Of a DNA stretch of 64,000 bases, positions 47,329 through 55,535 are shown piece by piece. The translations under genes and the position numbers were made by a program. The notes under the pieces are model-generated. The model made no database searches. It was given only the letters and a program-made list of their open reading frames with translations, and was not told the DNA's origin. The stretch lies in the NCBI GenBank assembly GCA_963790405.1, contig CAWBOJ010000006.1, positions 372,001 to 436,000 of the forward strand, in the 5' to 3' direction. The stretch is from JBGSMX01 sp963790405. Its GTDB lineage: Bacteria > Actinomycetota > Coriobacteriia > Anaerosomatales > JAGXFU01. How positions within the stretch are numbered: position 1 is the first letter of the stretch; each line of letters begins with the position of its first letter.

Positions 47329-48864
47329 ATGCCGAAGAATCTGCCTGCAGCGTTGATTATCATGGACGGATTCGGGTGCGCAGATCCCGGGCCGGGCAAC
47401 GCAATCGAACTTGCCGCTACCCCGGTGCTAGACGGTCTGTTCGAGACGTGGCCCACGACATGCCTGCACGCCTCGGGGCTATCGGTGGGCCTGCCAGAGG
47501 GGCAGATGGGCAACTCTGAGGTAGGGCACCTCAACATAGGCGCTGGTCGGATTGTGTACCAGGAACTGACGCGGATCTCCCAAGCAATCGAGGATGGCTC
47601 GCTTGGCGAGAACACCGTGCTTGCTGAGGCGATCGATGCGGCGGTGCGAGCCGACCGAGCGCTCCACTTCATAGGTCTTGTCTCGGATGGGGGAGTGCAC
47701 AGCCATCAAGATCATCTCTATGCTTTGTTGGAGATGGCCCGAGATCGCGGGGCTCGGCGCGTGTACGTGCACGCCTTCCTGGACGGTCGCGACGTACCAC
47801 CGCGGTCGGGAGCGGGCTATGTGCGACAACTTGTCGAGCGCATGCACGCGATTGGGATCGGAGAAGTGGCTACCGTTATGGGTCGCTACTACGCCATGGA
47901 TCGTGACCAGCGATGGGAGCGGGTCGAGAAGGCGTGGCGAGCGATGGTGCTCGGCGAAGGTGTTCGATCTCAAGATGCCGTGGAGGCAATCGAGGAATCG
48001 TACACGCACGATGTCACAGACGAGTTTGTCCTGCCCGTGGTCCTCGAAAGTGAGGGCGAGCCTGTGGCGCGGTTGGCCGATGGCGACTCGCTCGTGTTCT
48101 TCAACTTCCGTCCCGATCGTGCTCGGGAGATTACTCGGGCTTTGGTGGACCCGGATTTCGAGGGGTTCGTTCGATCTCAAACACCGAAGCTGCATTTCGT
48201 GTGTCTGACCGAATACGATCCCAGCATCGAAGCCCCGGTGGCATTTCCGAAGAGCTTCCCCTGTTGCACTCTGGCAGACGTGATTTCCGAGGCGGGTCTT
48301 CGGCAGCTTCACATCGCCGAGACCGAGAAGTACGCGCACGTGACCTTCTTCTTGAATGGTGGGCAAGAGCTGCCTAAGGCTGGTGAAGAGCGCGTGCTCG
48401 TGCCAAGCCCCAAGGTCGCGACGTATGATTCTCAGCCTGAGATGAGCGCGCCCGAGGTAACAGACGCACTCGTCGCTGCAATCGAAGCCGACAGAGCCGA
48501 TATCTACATCGTCAACTTCGCGAATTGCGACATGGTCGGGCACACGGGCGTGCTCGACGCCGCGATACTCGCGGTCGAGTCAGTCGATTCCGGCGTTGGT
48601 CGCGTGGTCGACGCTATCCGCTCCAAGGGTGGCGTCGTGATCATCACCGCCGATCACGGCAATGCCGAGAAGATGGTCGCGCAGGACGGGACGACGCCGT
48701 TCACGGCGCATACGACGGACGACGTACCGTTGTGTGTGGTCGCAGATGGCCTCCACGGTCTTGCCAAGGACGGGATTCTCTCCGATATCGCTCCCACGCT
48801 GGCAACGCTCATTGGGCTCGATTTGCCCGAGGAGTGGACGGGGCGCTCCCTGCTGGTATACTAG
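47329..48864 (+). CDS. gpmI: 2,3-bisphosphoglycerate-independent phosphoglycerate mutase
   Basis: A 511-residue metal-dependent mutase of the alkaline-phosphatase superfamily converting 3- to 2-phosphoglycerate. The first metal site is LIIMDGFGCADPGPGNAI, and the phosphorylated Ser is in GQMGNSEVGHLNIGAGR. VHAFLDGRDVPPRSG, NFRPDRAREITRAL, NCDMVGHTG and ITADHGNAEKM supply the remaining ligands. It completes a contiguous lower-glycolysis block. The length matches the family. Confidence 0.96.
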   Translation: MPKNLPAALIIMDGFGCADPGPGNAIELAATPVLDGLFETWPTTCLHASGLSVGLPEGQMGNSEVGHLNIGAGRIVYQELTRISQAIEDGSLGENTVLAEAIDAAVRADRALHFIGLVSDGGVHSHQDHLYALLEMARDRGARRVYVHAFLDGRDVPPRSGAGYVRQLVERMHAIGIGEVATVMGRYYAMDRDQRWERVEKAWRAMVLGEGVRSQDAVEAIEESYTHDVTDEFVLPVVLESEGEPVARLADGDSLVFFNFRPDRAREITRALVDPDFEGFVRSQTPKLHFVCLTEYDPSIEAPVAFPKSFPCCTLADVISEAGLRQLHIAETEKYAHVTFFLNGGQELPKAGEERVLVPSPKVATYDSQPEMSAPEVTDALVAAIEADRADIYIVNFANCDMVGHTGVLDAAILAVESVDSGVGRVVDAIRSKGGVVIITADHGNAEKMVAQDGTTPFTAHTTDDVPLCVVADGLHGLAKDGILSDIAPTLATLIGLDLPEEWTGRSLLVY

Positions 48865-48922
48865 GCAGCTGATTTCGGAACAAGCCGACGGTGTTCAGCC
48901 GCGGCCATGAAGGAGAAGCAAC

Positions 48923-49168
48923 GTGAACGTCTTGATCGGCATCATCATGGTCATACATGCACTGGTTTCCATCGGTCTCGTCGTGTTCATCCTGTTGCAC
49001 TCCGGCAAGGGGACGGGCGTCTCGTCGATGTTCAGCGGTGTCATGCCGACGACATCGACCGGCACCGGCATCATCGAGAAGAACCTCGATCGCATCACGA
49101 TCGGGCTGTCAATCGTGTTCGCCGTGACGAACCTGTTGCTCATGATTCTGTACACACCGAACATGTAG
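48923..49168 (+). CDS. secG: Protein translocase subunit SecG
   Basis: An 81-residue membrane protein with two hydrophobic segments (IGIIMVIHALVSIGLVVFIL and RITIGLSIVFAVTNLLLMIL) flanking the conserved loop LLHSGKGTGVSSMFSG. SecG is the accessory subunit of the SecYEG channel. The start is GTG 48923 after AAGGAG. The position after the gap-pgk-tpiA block is widely conserved in Gram-positive bacteria, which supports the identification of such a short protein. Confidence 0.92.
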   Translation: MNVLIGIIMVIHALVSIGLVVFILLHSGKGTGVSSMFSGVMPTTSTGTGIIEKNLDRITIGLSIVFAVTNLLLMILYTPNM

Positions 49169-49202
49169 CCCCGACGCCTGATACACCTCTATGCATACTC
49201 CT

Positions 49203-49228
49203 AGGTGCGCCTATTCATGGGCGCATCT
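49203..49228 (+). terminator. Possible terminator after secG
   Basis: GGTGCGCC and GGGCGCATC form an imperfect stem (core TGCGCC/GGCGCA, 49206-49211 and 49220-49225) followed by TTTGCATT, 35 bases after the secG stop. The remaining 215 bases up to oppA hold a possible -10 TATTCT at 49297-49302 and no gene I can support. Confidence 0.4.
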
Positions 49229-49443
49229 TTGCATTGTATGGATTTTCCCACGCCGGGCTTGCTAAGGGTTGTTTTTCGACTCGATAAAGGCAAGACTATT
49301 CTATGCATGGAGATTGGCGCGGCAGAGGTGGAGCCGTGTGTCCGATGCGTGTGCGGTTCGCTGGAGACAATGGTTAGGGGCCGCATACCGTTTCGTTATT
49401 GGCTTGTGAAGGTGTTCCGATTTCGGAGGGAGGGTGCGCGTTA

Positions 49444-51123
49444 ATGAAGAGATTCCACAAGGCTATCTCGATTTCGCTGAGCCTGGTGCTCGCGCTGGCA
49501 GTCGCCGGCGTTGCAGGCTGCACGTCCGGAGGTGACGAGGGCGGAGATACCGGTACGGTAGACCAGAAGATGGGCGGCACGTTCAACTTCTACATCGCCG
49601 AACCGGCATTCATCGATCCTTACAACCTTCAGGAGTCTGAAGGCACGCAGGTTGGCCAGGCTGTCTTTGACTCCCTGGTTGCATTCGACTACAAGACCTC
49701 TGAGATCATGCCGGCAGCTGCAGAGAGCTGGGAGGCCAACGAGGACGCGAGCGTATGGACGTTCCACCTTGTTGACGGCGCCAAGTTCCATAACGGTGAC
49801 CCTGTGACTGCTGCAGACTTCAAGTACGCATGGGAGCGCATCTGCAATCCCGACAACGAGTCTGAGATCTCGTATCACCTGGGTGCCGTAAAGGGTTACG
49901 ACGCCATGCAGGCCGGCGAAGCCACCGAGCTCGAAGGCGTTGTCGCTGTTGACGATCTGACTCTCGAGGTCACTCTGAACGACTCGTTCGCAGACTTCGA
50001 GTACGTTGTAGGCCACCCGGCTCTCGCGCCGGTGCCGATGGATGCCGTTGAGAATGGCGTCGACTACAACGGTGCGATGGTTGACTTCTCCGATATGCCG
50101 ATCGGCAACGGCCCGTTCATGATGAGCGAGCCCTGGGCGCACGACCAGTATGTCAAGGTCGAGAAGTTCGCTGACTACTACGGCGACGAGGCGAACCTCG
50201 ACGCTGTCAACTTTGCAATCCTGGCCGACCAGGACACCGCGTTCATCGCGTTCCAGGCCGGAGATCTGGACTTTGTTCCGATCCCCACCGGTCAGATCCA
50301 GAGCACGGTTGACGAGTATGGCGAAAGCCCCGACGGCTACAGCGTGAACCCTGGCGAGCAGGTCAGCCTTGGTGCTGAGCTTGCAACGTATTATCTGCTT
50401 GAGAACAACACGGACGAAGTCATGAAGGACCCCAAGGTCCGCGCCGCATTCTCGATGGCCATCGATCGCGAGCAGATCGCGGAGAAGGTCTTCGAGGGCA
50501 CGCGTATCCCGGCTACGGGTATCGTCCCGCCAGGCATCGTGGGCTTCCAGGAGGACGGCTTCCAGTACTCCAAGTACGATCCTGAGGCTGCAGCCGCCAT
50601 GCTGGCAGACGCTGGCTATCCCGACGGCGAAGGCCTGCCGACGATCAAGCTCGAGTACAACACCGGCTCCGGTCACGAGGACATCCTTGCACTGGTGAAG
50701 GACGACCTTGCTGCTATCGGCGTTGAGTCTGAGCTGGTCGGCACCGAGTGGGCGCAGTATCTGGACAAACTGGATGAGAAGACCTACCAGGTCGGTCGTC
50801 TCGGCTGGATCGCCGACTATCCGATCATGGACAACTTCCTGTATCCGCTGTTCCTGACCGATAGTGGCGACAACTACGCTGCCTACAGTGATCCGGCAGT
50901 CGACGCGCTGCTCGCGGATGCTCGCAAGGAGCTCGATACCGACGCGCGCATCGAGATGTACCGTGAAGTAGAGAAGACCGTCGGCGACGCAGCTGCGGTC
51001 ATCCCGATCGTCTTCTACCGCCACACGCGTGTTGCGTCTGACCGCGTGAACGAGGGTGTGTTCAGCCCCAACGGCATGTTCAACTTTGACCAGGTCTGGC
51101 TGACCACGGATGGTGCTGAGTAA
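49444..51123 (+). CDS. oppA: Oligopeptide-type ABC transporter substrate-binding lipoprotein
   Basis: A 559-residue family 5 solute-binding protein. The signal peptide ends in lipobox VAGC (LALAVAGVAGCTSGGD), so the protein is tethered to the outer face of the membrane. The family segments are FHLVDGAKFHNGDPVTAADF, GNGPFMMSEPWAHDQYV, FSMAIDREQIAEKVFEGTRI and the C-terminal YREVEKTVGDAAAVIPIVFY. It presents peptides (or a related substrate such as nickel chelates or sugars) to the permease encoded by the next genes. The ATG at 49444 has GGAGGGAGGG upstream. Composition is strongly acidic. Confidence 0.93.
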   Translation: MKRFHKAISISLSLVLALAVAGVAGCTSGGDEGGDTGTVDQKMGGTFNFYIAEPAFIDPYNLQESEGTQVGQAVFDSLVAFDYKTSEIMPAAAESWEANEDASVWTFHLVDGAKFHNGDPVTAADFKYAWERICNPDNESEISYHLGAVKGYDAMQAGEATELEGVVAVDDLTLEVTLNDSFADFEYVVGHPALAPVPMDAVENGVDYNGAMVDFSDMPIGNGPFMMSEPWAHDQYVKVEKFADYYGDEANLDAVNFAILADQDTAFIAFQAGDLDFVPIPTGQIQSTVDEYGESPDGYSVNPGEQVSLGAELATYYLLENNTDEVMKDPKVRAAFSMAIDREQIAEKVFEGTRIPATGIVPPGIVGFQEDGFQYSKYDPEAAAAMLADAGYPDGEGLPTIKLEYNTGSGHEDILALVKDDLAAIGVESELVGTEWAQYLDKLDEKTYQVGRLGWIADYPIMDNFLYPLFLTDSGDNYAAYSDPAVDALLADARKELDTDARIEMYREVEKTVGDAAAVIPIVFYRHTRVASDRVNEGVFSPNGMFNFDQVWLTTDGAE

Positions 51124-51145
51124 TCACCGTCCATGCTGACAACGT

Positions 51146-51176
51146 ACACCGGGGCGTCCTAGCGGCGCCCCGGTGT
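51146..51176 (+). terminator. Strong hairpin between oppA and oppB
   Basis: ACACCGGGGCG (51146-51156) is perfectly inverted as CGCCCCGGTGT (51166-51176) with a 9-base loop. No T-run follows, so it more likely protects the upstream oppA message or causes partial termination, giving more binding protein than permease. Confidence 0.6.
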
Positions 51177-51241
51177 CGCGTTCAGCACTTGATCTGATTC
51201 TGAGTTCCCGACAACGGCGCTCAACGGACTAGGCCACATCC

Positions 51242-52212
51242 ATGTTCAAGTACATCTTCAAGCGCATGCTTCAGATGATTCCGGTGTTCATTGGCGTCAC
51301 CATGCTGCTGTTCGTCTTGCGCGCGCCGGGTATTCTGCCTGGCGATCCGGTGCGGATGATCACGGGCGACAAGTCGATCTCCGAGGAGCTCTATCAGGAG
51401 ATAGTCAGAGAGAATGCGCTCGATCAACCGATCTGGAAGCAATACGTCATCTACCTCGACCATCTCGTTCACGGCGATCTCGGGCAGTCGTTCCAGAAGA
51501 GCCGCCCAGTCACTGAGATTCTTGCCGACAAATTCCCGAATACCCTTCGCCTCGCTGTTGCGGCGATCATCATAGAGATCATCATCGGTGTTGGAGCCGG
51601 ATTGATATCGGCGGTGAAACGCTACTCGTTCTCGGATGTGTTTGTCACTCTGACAACATCGGTGCTCGTGTCCGTCCCGGTCTTCTGGTTAGGCATGCTG
51701 CTCCAGATGCTCTTCGGCATCAAGCTGAAGCAGTGGACGGGCGGCACCTTCTACTTACCGATCTTCGGGATGGGTGACCCGCCTGATTTCGTCCACATCA
51801 TCTTGCCGGCCTTCACGCTGGCGTCGGTCTCTTCGGCGTATGTGGCGCGCATCATGCGCAGTCAGATGCTTGAGGCTTGGGCCAGGACTACGTGCGTACC
51901 GCACAGGCCAAGGGTCTGACCCAGAGTGCTGTGGTACGCAAGCACGCGCTCAAGAACGCGTTGATTCCGGTCGTGACGTTCATCGGTATCGACTTCGGAG
52001 TCATGATGAGCGGCGCGATTCTGACTGAGACGATCTTCAGTTGGCCGGGTGTGGGGCGAGAGATCTTCCTTGCCATCGGGCAGCGTGATTGGCCGGTGGT
52101 GATCGGTGGCGTCATCGTCATCGTCATCGTGGTCATGGCCATCAACCTGCTGATTGACATCAGCTACGCCTTCCTCGATCCCAGGATCAGGTACGGAGGT
52201 GCGGCAGAATGA
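51242..52212 (+). CDS. oppB: Oligopeptide ABC transporter permease OppB (one frame break)
   Basis: About 323 residues with six membrane segments. The N-terminus YIFKRMLQMIPVFIGVTMLL is the usual first helix of this family; GDLGQSFQKSRPV and, after the break, DYVRTAQAKGLTQSAVVRKH (the EAA-type loop that contacts the ATPase) are diagnostic. The frame breaks at about 51875: RSQMLEAWARTT in the first frame should read RSQMLEA/LGQDYVRTAQAKG, as if one base were missing. The oppC start overlaps its stop (ATGA). The ribosome site before ATG 51242 is weak. Confidence 0.92.
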
Positions 52213-53246
52213 GCGATCACCACGACCCGAATGTGCCGCACCAGCACGATGAAAGCGGGCTGGTGCACGGCGATATCGTTGACGTAGACGGCCATGCGGT
52301 GAAAGATACCGGATCGCTTTCGCCGACTGCCCCATTTTCCGACGGCGATGTAGCCGAACTGGGTGCTGGTGCTCCGCGCACCTTGTGGGGCGACGCATGG
52401 CGCAGGCTGCGCAGGAACAAACTCGCGATTGGGAGTCTGATCTGGCTGGTCATCGTGGTTTCCACGGTGTTCACGGCAGACCTATGGGTGCCCGCCTACT
52501 TCTCGAGCCCCTACGATCCGGCCTACGAGGCGCTGCAGCCGCCCTCGCTGCCCGATCATCCCTTCGGTACGGACAAGCTCGGCCGCGATGTGTTCAGTAG
52601 AGTCGTCTACGGCGGGCAGATCTCGCTGGAGGTCGGCATCGTGGCAGTGAGCATCTCATTGGCGATAGGCCTGCTGCTGGGTGCTCTATCCGGCTACTAC
52701 TCGGGATTCGTCGACTCGGCGATTATGCGGTTCGCCGATATCTTCTTTGCCTTCCCGTACATCCTGTTTGCAATCGCGCTGATGGCAGTGTTCAGATCGA
52801 GCGGATCTGAGTTCGGGAACAGTTTCTGGCCGGTCTTCATAGCCATCGGTATCCTCGGCTGGCCGTCGATCGCACGTGTGTTCAGATCGTCGATCTTGTC
52901 GGTCAAGGAGAATGAGTACATCGATGCGGCGCGGGCCATGGGCGCCAGCGACATACGCATCATGTTCCGGCACATCATGCCGAACGCTATCGCTCCCATC
53001 ATCGTGTACGGCACGATGAGCGTCGGCGGGGCGATCTTGTCCGAGGCGGCGCTGTCGTTTTTGGGAATGGGAGTGCAGCCACCTGAGCCGTCGTGGGGTC
53101 TCATGCTCTCCGAGGCGAAACCGCTCATGTTCGCCGCGCCCTGGCTGACGATCTGGCCTGGGCTAGCGATTCTTGCGACTGTGCTCGCGTTCGTGTTGAT
53201 GGGTGACGGGATGCGGGACGCGCTCGACGTGAAGATGAAGGACTGA
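52209..53246 (+). CDS. oppC: Oligopeptide ABC transporter permease OppC
   Basis: A 345-residue permease with the family domain starting LWGDAWRRLRRNKLAIGSLI, then HPFGTDKLGRDVFSRVVYGG and the coupling loop AARAMGASDIRIMFRHIMPN. GAILSEAALSFLGMGVQPPEP is the typical penultimate segment. Unusually, the first about 55 residues form a hydrophilic extension rich in His and Asp at the very start (MSDHHDPNVPHQHDESGLVH), which could bind metal ions. It overlaps oppB as ATGA and is followed 3 nt later by oppD. Confidence 0.94.
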   Translation: MSDHHDPNVPHQHDESGLVHGDIVDVDGHAVKDTGSLSPTAPFSDGDVAELGAGAPRTLWGDAWRRLRRNKLAIGSLIWLVIVVSTVFTADLWVPAYFSSPYDPAYEALQPPSLPDHPFGTDKLGRDVFSRVVYGGQISLEVGIVAVSISLAIGLLLGALSGYYSGFVDSAIMRFADIFFAFPYILFAIALMAVFRSSGSEFGNSFWPVFIAIGILGWPSIARVFRSSILSVKENEYIDAARAMGASDIRIMFRHIMPNAIAPIIVYGTMSVGGAILSEAALSFLGMGVQPPEPSWGLMLSEAKPLMFAAPWLTIWPGLAILATVLAFVLMGDGMRDALDVKMKD

Positions 53247-53249
53247 TCC

Positions 53250-54263
53250 ATGCCTCTACTTCAAGTCAACGATCTCAAGACTCACTTCTTCACCCGCGAC
53301 GGCGTAGTGAAAGCCGTTGACGGTGTGACGTTCACGCTCGAGAAGGGCAAGACGCTGGCAGTGGTCGGCGAGTCCGGCTCGGGCAAGTCGGTTACAGCCC
53401 TGTCGCTCATGCGTCTGATTCCCGACCCTCCCGGCAAGATCGTCTCGGGAGAGATCCTGTTCAAGGACGAGGATGTCCTCGGCATGTCTGATGCGAAGGT
53501 CCGTGCGCTGAGGGGCGACCGCATCGCGATGATCTTCCAGGACCCCATGACGTCGCTGAACCCCGTCTATCGGGTGGGCAAGCAGATCGGCGAGTCGCTA
53601 CGCCTGCACAAAGGCATGTCGAAGAAGCAGGCACTCGATCGCGCGATCGAGCTACTGGAGATGGTTGGGATCCCGAACCCTGCAGATCGGGCCAAGGACT
53701 ATCCGCATCAATTCTCCGGAGGTATGCGTCAGCGCGCGATGATAGCCATGGCGCTTGCGTGTGATCCGGACATCTTGATTGCCGACGAACCGACGACCGC
53801 GTTGGATGTAACGATTCAGGCGCAGATCCTCGATCTGATGGTGGCGTTGCAGCAGCGGACCAGCACGTCGATCATCATGATCACTCACGACCTGGGCGTC
53901 GTAGCTGACATCGCAGACGACGTCATGGTCATGTATGGCGGCAAGCAGGTCGAGTACTCAATGTCCGAAGAGGTCTTCTACAGACCGATGCATCCCTACA
54001 CGTGGGGCCTCCTGGACAGTCTCCCGCGTCACGATGTGGACGAGAAGGGGACGCTGCTTCCCATCACCGGACAACCGCCCAGTCTTATCCACGTGCCGGC
54101 CGGATGTTCCTTCCATCCTCGATGTCCGTATGCACAAGACGTGTGTAGATCGGCAGTTCCCGAGCTGCTCGAGGTTGCGCCTGGGCATCTGGCTGCGTGC
54201 CATTTTGCCGGTGAGGCGAGCTTCAAGCGCGGGTCGGTTGCCTCGACAGTAGAGGTGGCCTAG
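53250..54263 (+). CDS. oppD: Oligopeptide ABC transporter ATPase OppD
   Basis: A 337-residue ATPase. Walker A is GESGSGKSVTALSLMRL, the ABC signature FSGGMRQRAMIAMAL, Walker B DILIADEPTTALDV, and the switch His is in MITHDLGVVADIADDVMVMY. The C-terminal extension with CSFHPRCPYAQDVC is the cysteine motif of the OppD/DppD family, which in some members binds an iron-sulfur cluster. The oppF start codon follows its stop directly. Confidence 0.95.
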   Translation: MPLLQVNDLKTHFFTRDGVVKAVDGVTFTLEKGKTLAVVGESGSGKSVTALSLMRLIPDPPGKIVSGEILFKDEDVLGMSDAKVRALRGDRIAMIFQDPMTSLNPVYRVGKQIGESLRLHKGMSKKQALDRAIELLEMVGIPNPADRAKDYPHQFSGGMRQRAMIAMALACDPDILIADEPTTALDVTIQAQILDLMVALQQRTSTSIIMITHDLGVVADIADDVMVMYGGKQVEYSMSEEVFYRPMHPYTWGLLDSLPRHDVDEKGTLLPITGQPPSLIHVPAGCSFHPRCPYAQDVCRSAVPELLEVAPGHLAACHFAGEASFKRGSVASTVEVA

Positions 54264-55286
54264 ATGAGCGAGCTGCTGCAAGTCGAGAATCTCGTCAAGT
54301 ACTTCCCGGTCGAGCAGGGGATTCTGAGTTCCCGTCTCAGCCGAAAGGTGAAGGCGGTGGATGGCGTTTCCTTCTCGGTGGCAGCCGGCGAGACCGTGGG
54401 GCTCGTCGGTGAGTCAGGCTGTGGGAAGTCCACGACCGGACGCTGCATCATGCGACTCATCGAGCCTACTGCCGGTAGTGTGACGTTCGATGGCACGGAC
54501 GTGCGCCATCTGCGGGGGAAGCAGTTCAAAGCCTTCCGCCGAGACGTGCAGATCATCTTCCAAGATCCGTACGCTTCACTCAATCCACGTATGACCATCG
54601 GTGAGATCGTCTCGGAACCGCTGGTTATTCATGCGTTTGGGACGAAGGCCGAGCGGCTGGCGCGCGTGAAGGAGTTGCTGGACGTTGTCGGTCTGAACCC
54701 GGAGCATATCAACCGCTATCCCCACGAGTTTTCGGGAGGTCAGCGGCAGCGCATCGGCATCGCGCGGGCGCTTGCGCTCAAGCCCAAGCTCATTGTGTGC
54801 GATGAACCGGTCTCGGCACTCGACGTCTCCATCCAGGCCCAGGTCATCAACCTGCTCGACACGCTTCAAGATGAGTTCGGGCTGACGTATCTGTTTATCG
54901 CCCACGATCTCTCGGTTGTGCGCCATATTTCGGACCGGGTGGCGGTGATGTACCTGGGCAAGATCGTCGAGTTTGCTGATTGGAAAGAACTCTACGACGC
55001 TCCGCACCATCCCTACACACAGTCACTGCTCTCGGCGGTGCCGGTCCCCGACCCGGCGAAGCAGCGTGAGCGATCAAGGATCATCCTCGAAGGTGACGTT
55101 CCCAGTCCGATCGACCCTCCCGGCGGGTGTAACTTCCACACTCGGTGTCCGATCGCGAAGTTCCCGATCTGCTCGGAGCAGGTTCCGGAGTTGCGTGACA
55201 TCGGTGGTGGTCACACGGCGGCGTGTCATTTCGCGGCTCCGTTCCCGATTGAGCTTGCCGAGGCGACGGAGCAAGTAGGCGGATAG
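54264..55286 (+). CDS. oppF: Oligopeptide ABC transporter ATPase OppF
   Basis: A 340-residue ATPase partnering OppD. Walker A is GESGCGKSTTGRCIMRL, the signature EFSGGQRQRIGIARAL, Walker B LIVCDEPVSALDVSIQAQ, and the switch FIAHDLSVVRHISDRVAVMY. The C-terminal cysteine motif CNFHTRCPIAKFPIC is present. Last gene of a complete five-gene transporter operon. Confidence 0.95.
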   Translation: MSELLQVENLVKYFPVEQGILSSRLSRKVKAVDGVSFSVAAGETVGLVGESGCGKSTTGRCIMRLIEPTAGSVTFDGTDVRHLRGKQFKAFRRDVQIIFQDPYASLNPRMTIGEIVSEPLVIHAFGTKAERLARVKELLDVVGLNPEHINRYPHEFSGGQRQRIGIARALALKPKLIVCDEPVSALDVSIQAQVINLLDTLQDEFGLTYLFIAHDLSVVRHISDRVAVMYLGKIVEFADWKELYDAPHHPYTQSLLSAVPVPDPAKQRERSRIILEGDVPSPIDPPGGCNFHTRCPIAKFPICSEQVPELRDIGGGHTAACHFAAPFPIELAEATEQVGG

Positions 55287-55354
55287 ACCGGTGTCCCGGC
55301 AACGGGCGGGGTCCGAGCTGGTGAGCAGGGGTAGTCAGCCATTTGGCGTATTGC

Positions 55355-55360
55355 TATACT
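55355..55360 (+). promoter_or_regulatory. Probable tRNA-Leu promoter (-10 TATACT)
   Basis: TATACT at 55355-55360 lies 30 bases before the mature tRNA; TAGTCA (55332-55337) at 17-bp spacing is a poor -35. Confidence 0.45.
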
Positions 55361-55390
55361 TGCCAACGCTGTCCCCGGGGACGGGGTCAC

Positions 55391-55476
55391 GCGAGAGTGG
55401 CGGAACGGCAGACGCGCTAGCTTGAGGGGCTAGTGTCCTTAGGGACGTGAGGGTTCAAATCCCTCCTCTCGCACCA
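55391..55476 (+). tRNA. tRNA-Leu (anticodon GAG)
   Basis: The 7-bp acceptor stem GCGAGAG/CTCTCGC is perfect, the anticodon stem CTAGC/GCTAG encloses the loop TTGAGGG with anticodon GAG (reads CUC and CUU), and GGTTCAAATCC is the T loop. The long variable arm (TGTCCTTAGGGACG) is typical of leucine tRNA. The 3' CCA is encoded. It lies alone between the opp operon and a terminator. Confidence 0.95.
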
Positions 55477-55485
55477 CGAAGTATC

Positions 55486-55517
55486 GAAGGCCTCCCACGG
55501 GAGGCCTTCTTCGTTTC
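55486..55517 (+). terminator. Intrinsic terminator after tRNA-Leu
   Basis: GAAGGCCTCC pairs perfectly with GGAGGCCTTC, separated by a short CACG loop and followed by TTCGTTTC. It also lies at the 3' end of the convergent phosphatase gene and could serve both strands. Confidence 0.85.
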
Positions 55518-55535
55518 AGTCGGTGCTCTTCGCCC

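Noticed and set aside
49205..49443. 79-codon open frame between secG and oppA
   Set aside because: It begins inside the presumed terminator, has no ribosome site, and its cysteine-rich product resembles no protein I know.
49441..51024. 527-codon minus-strand open frame opposite oppA
   Set aside because: A codon-bias shadow of the oppA gene; the translation has no family features and the plus strand encodes an unmistakable solute-binding protein.
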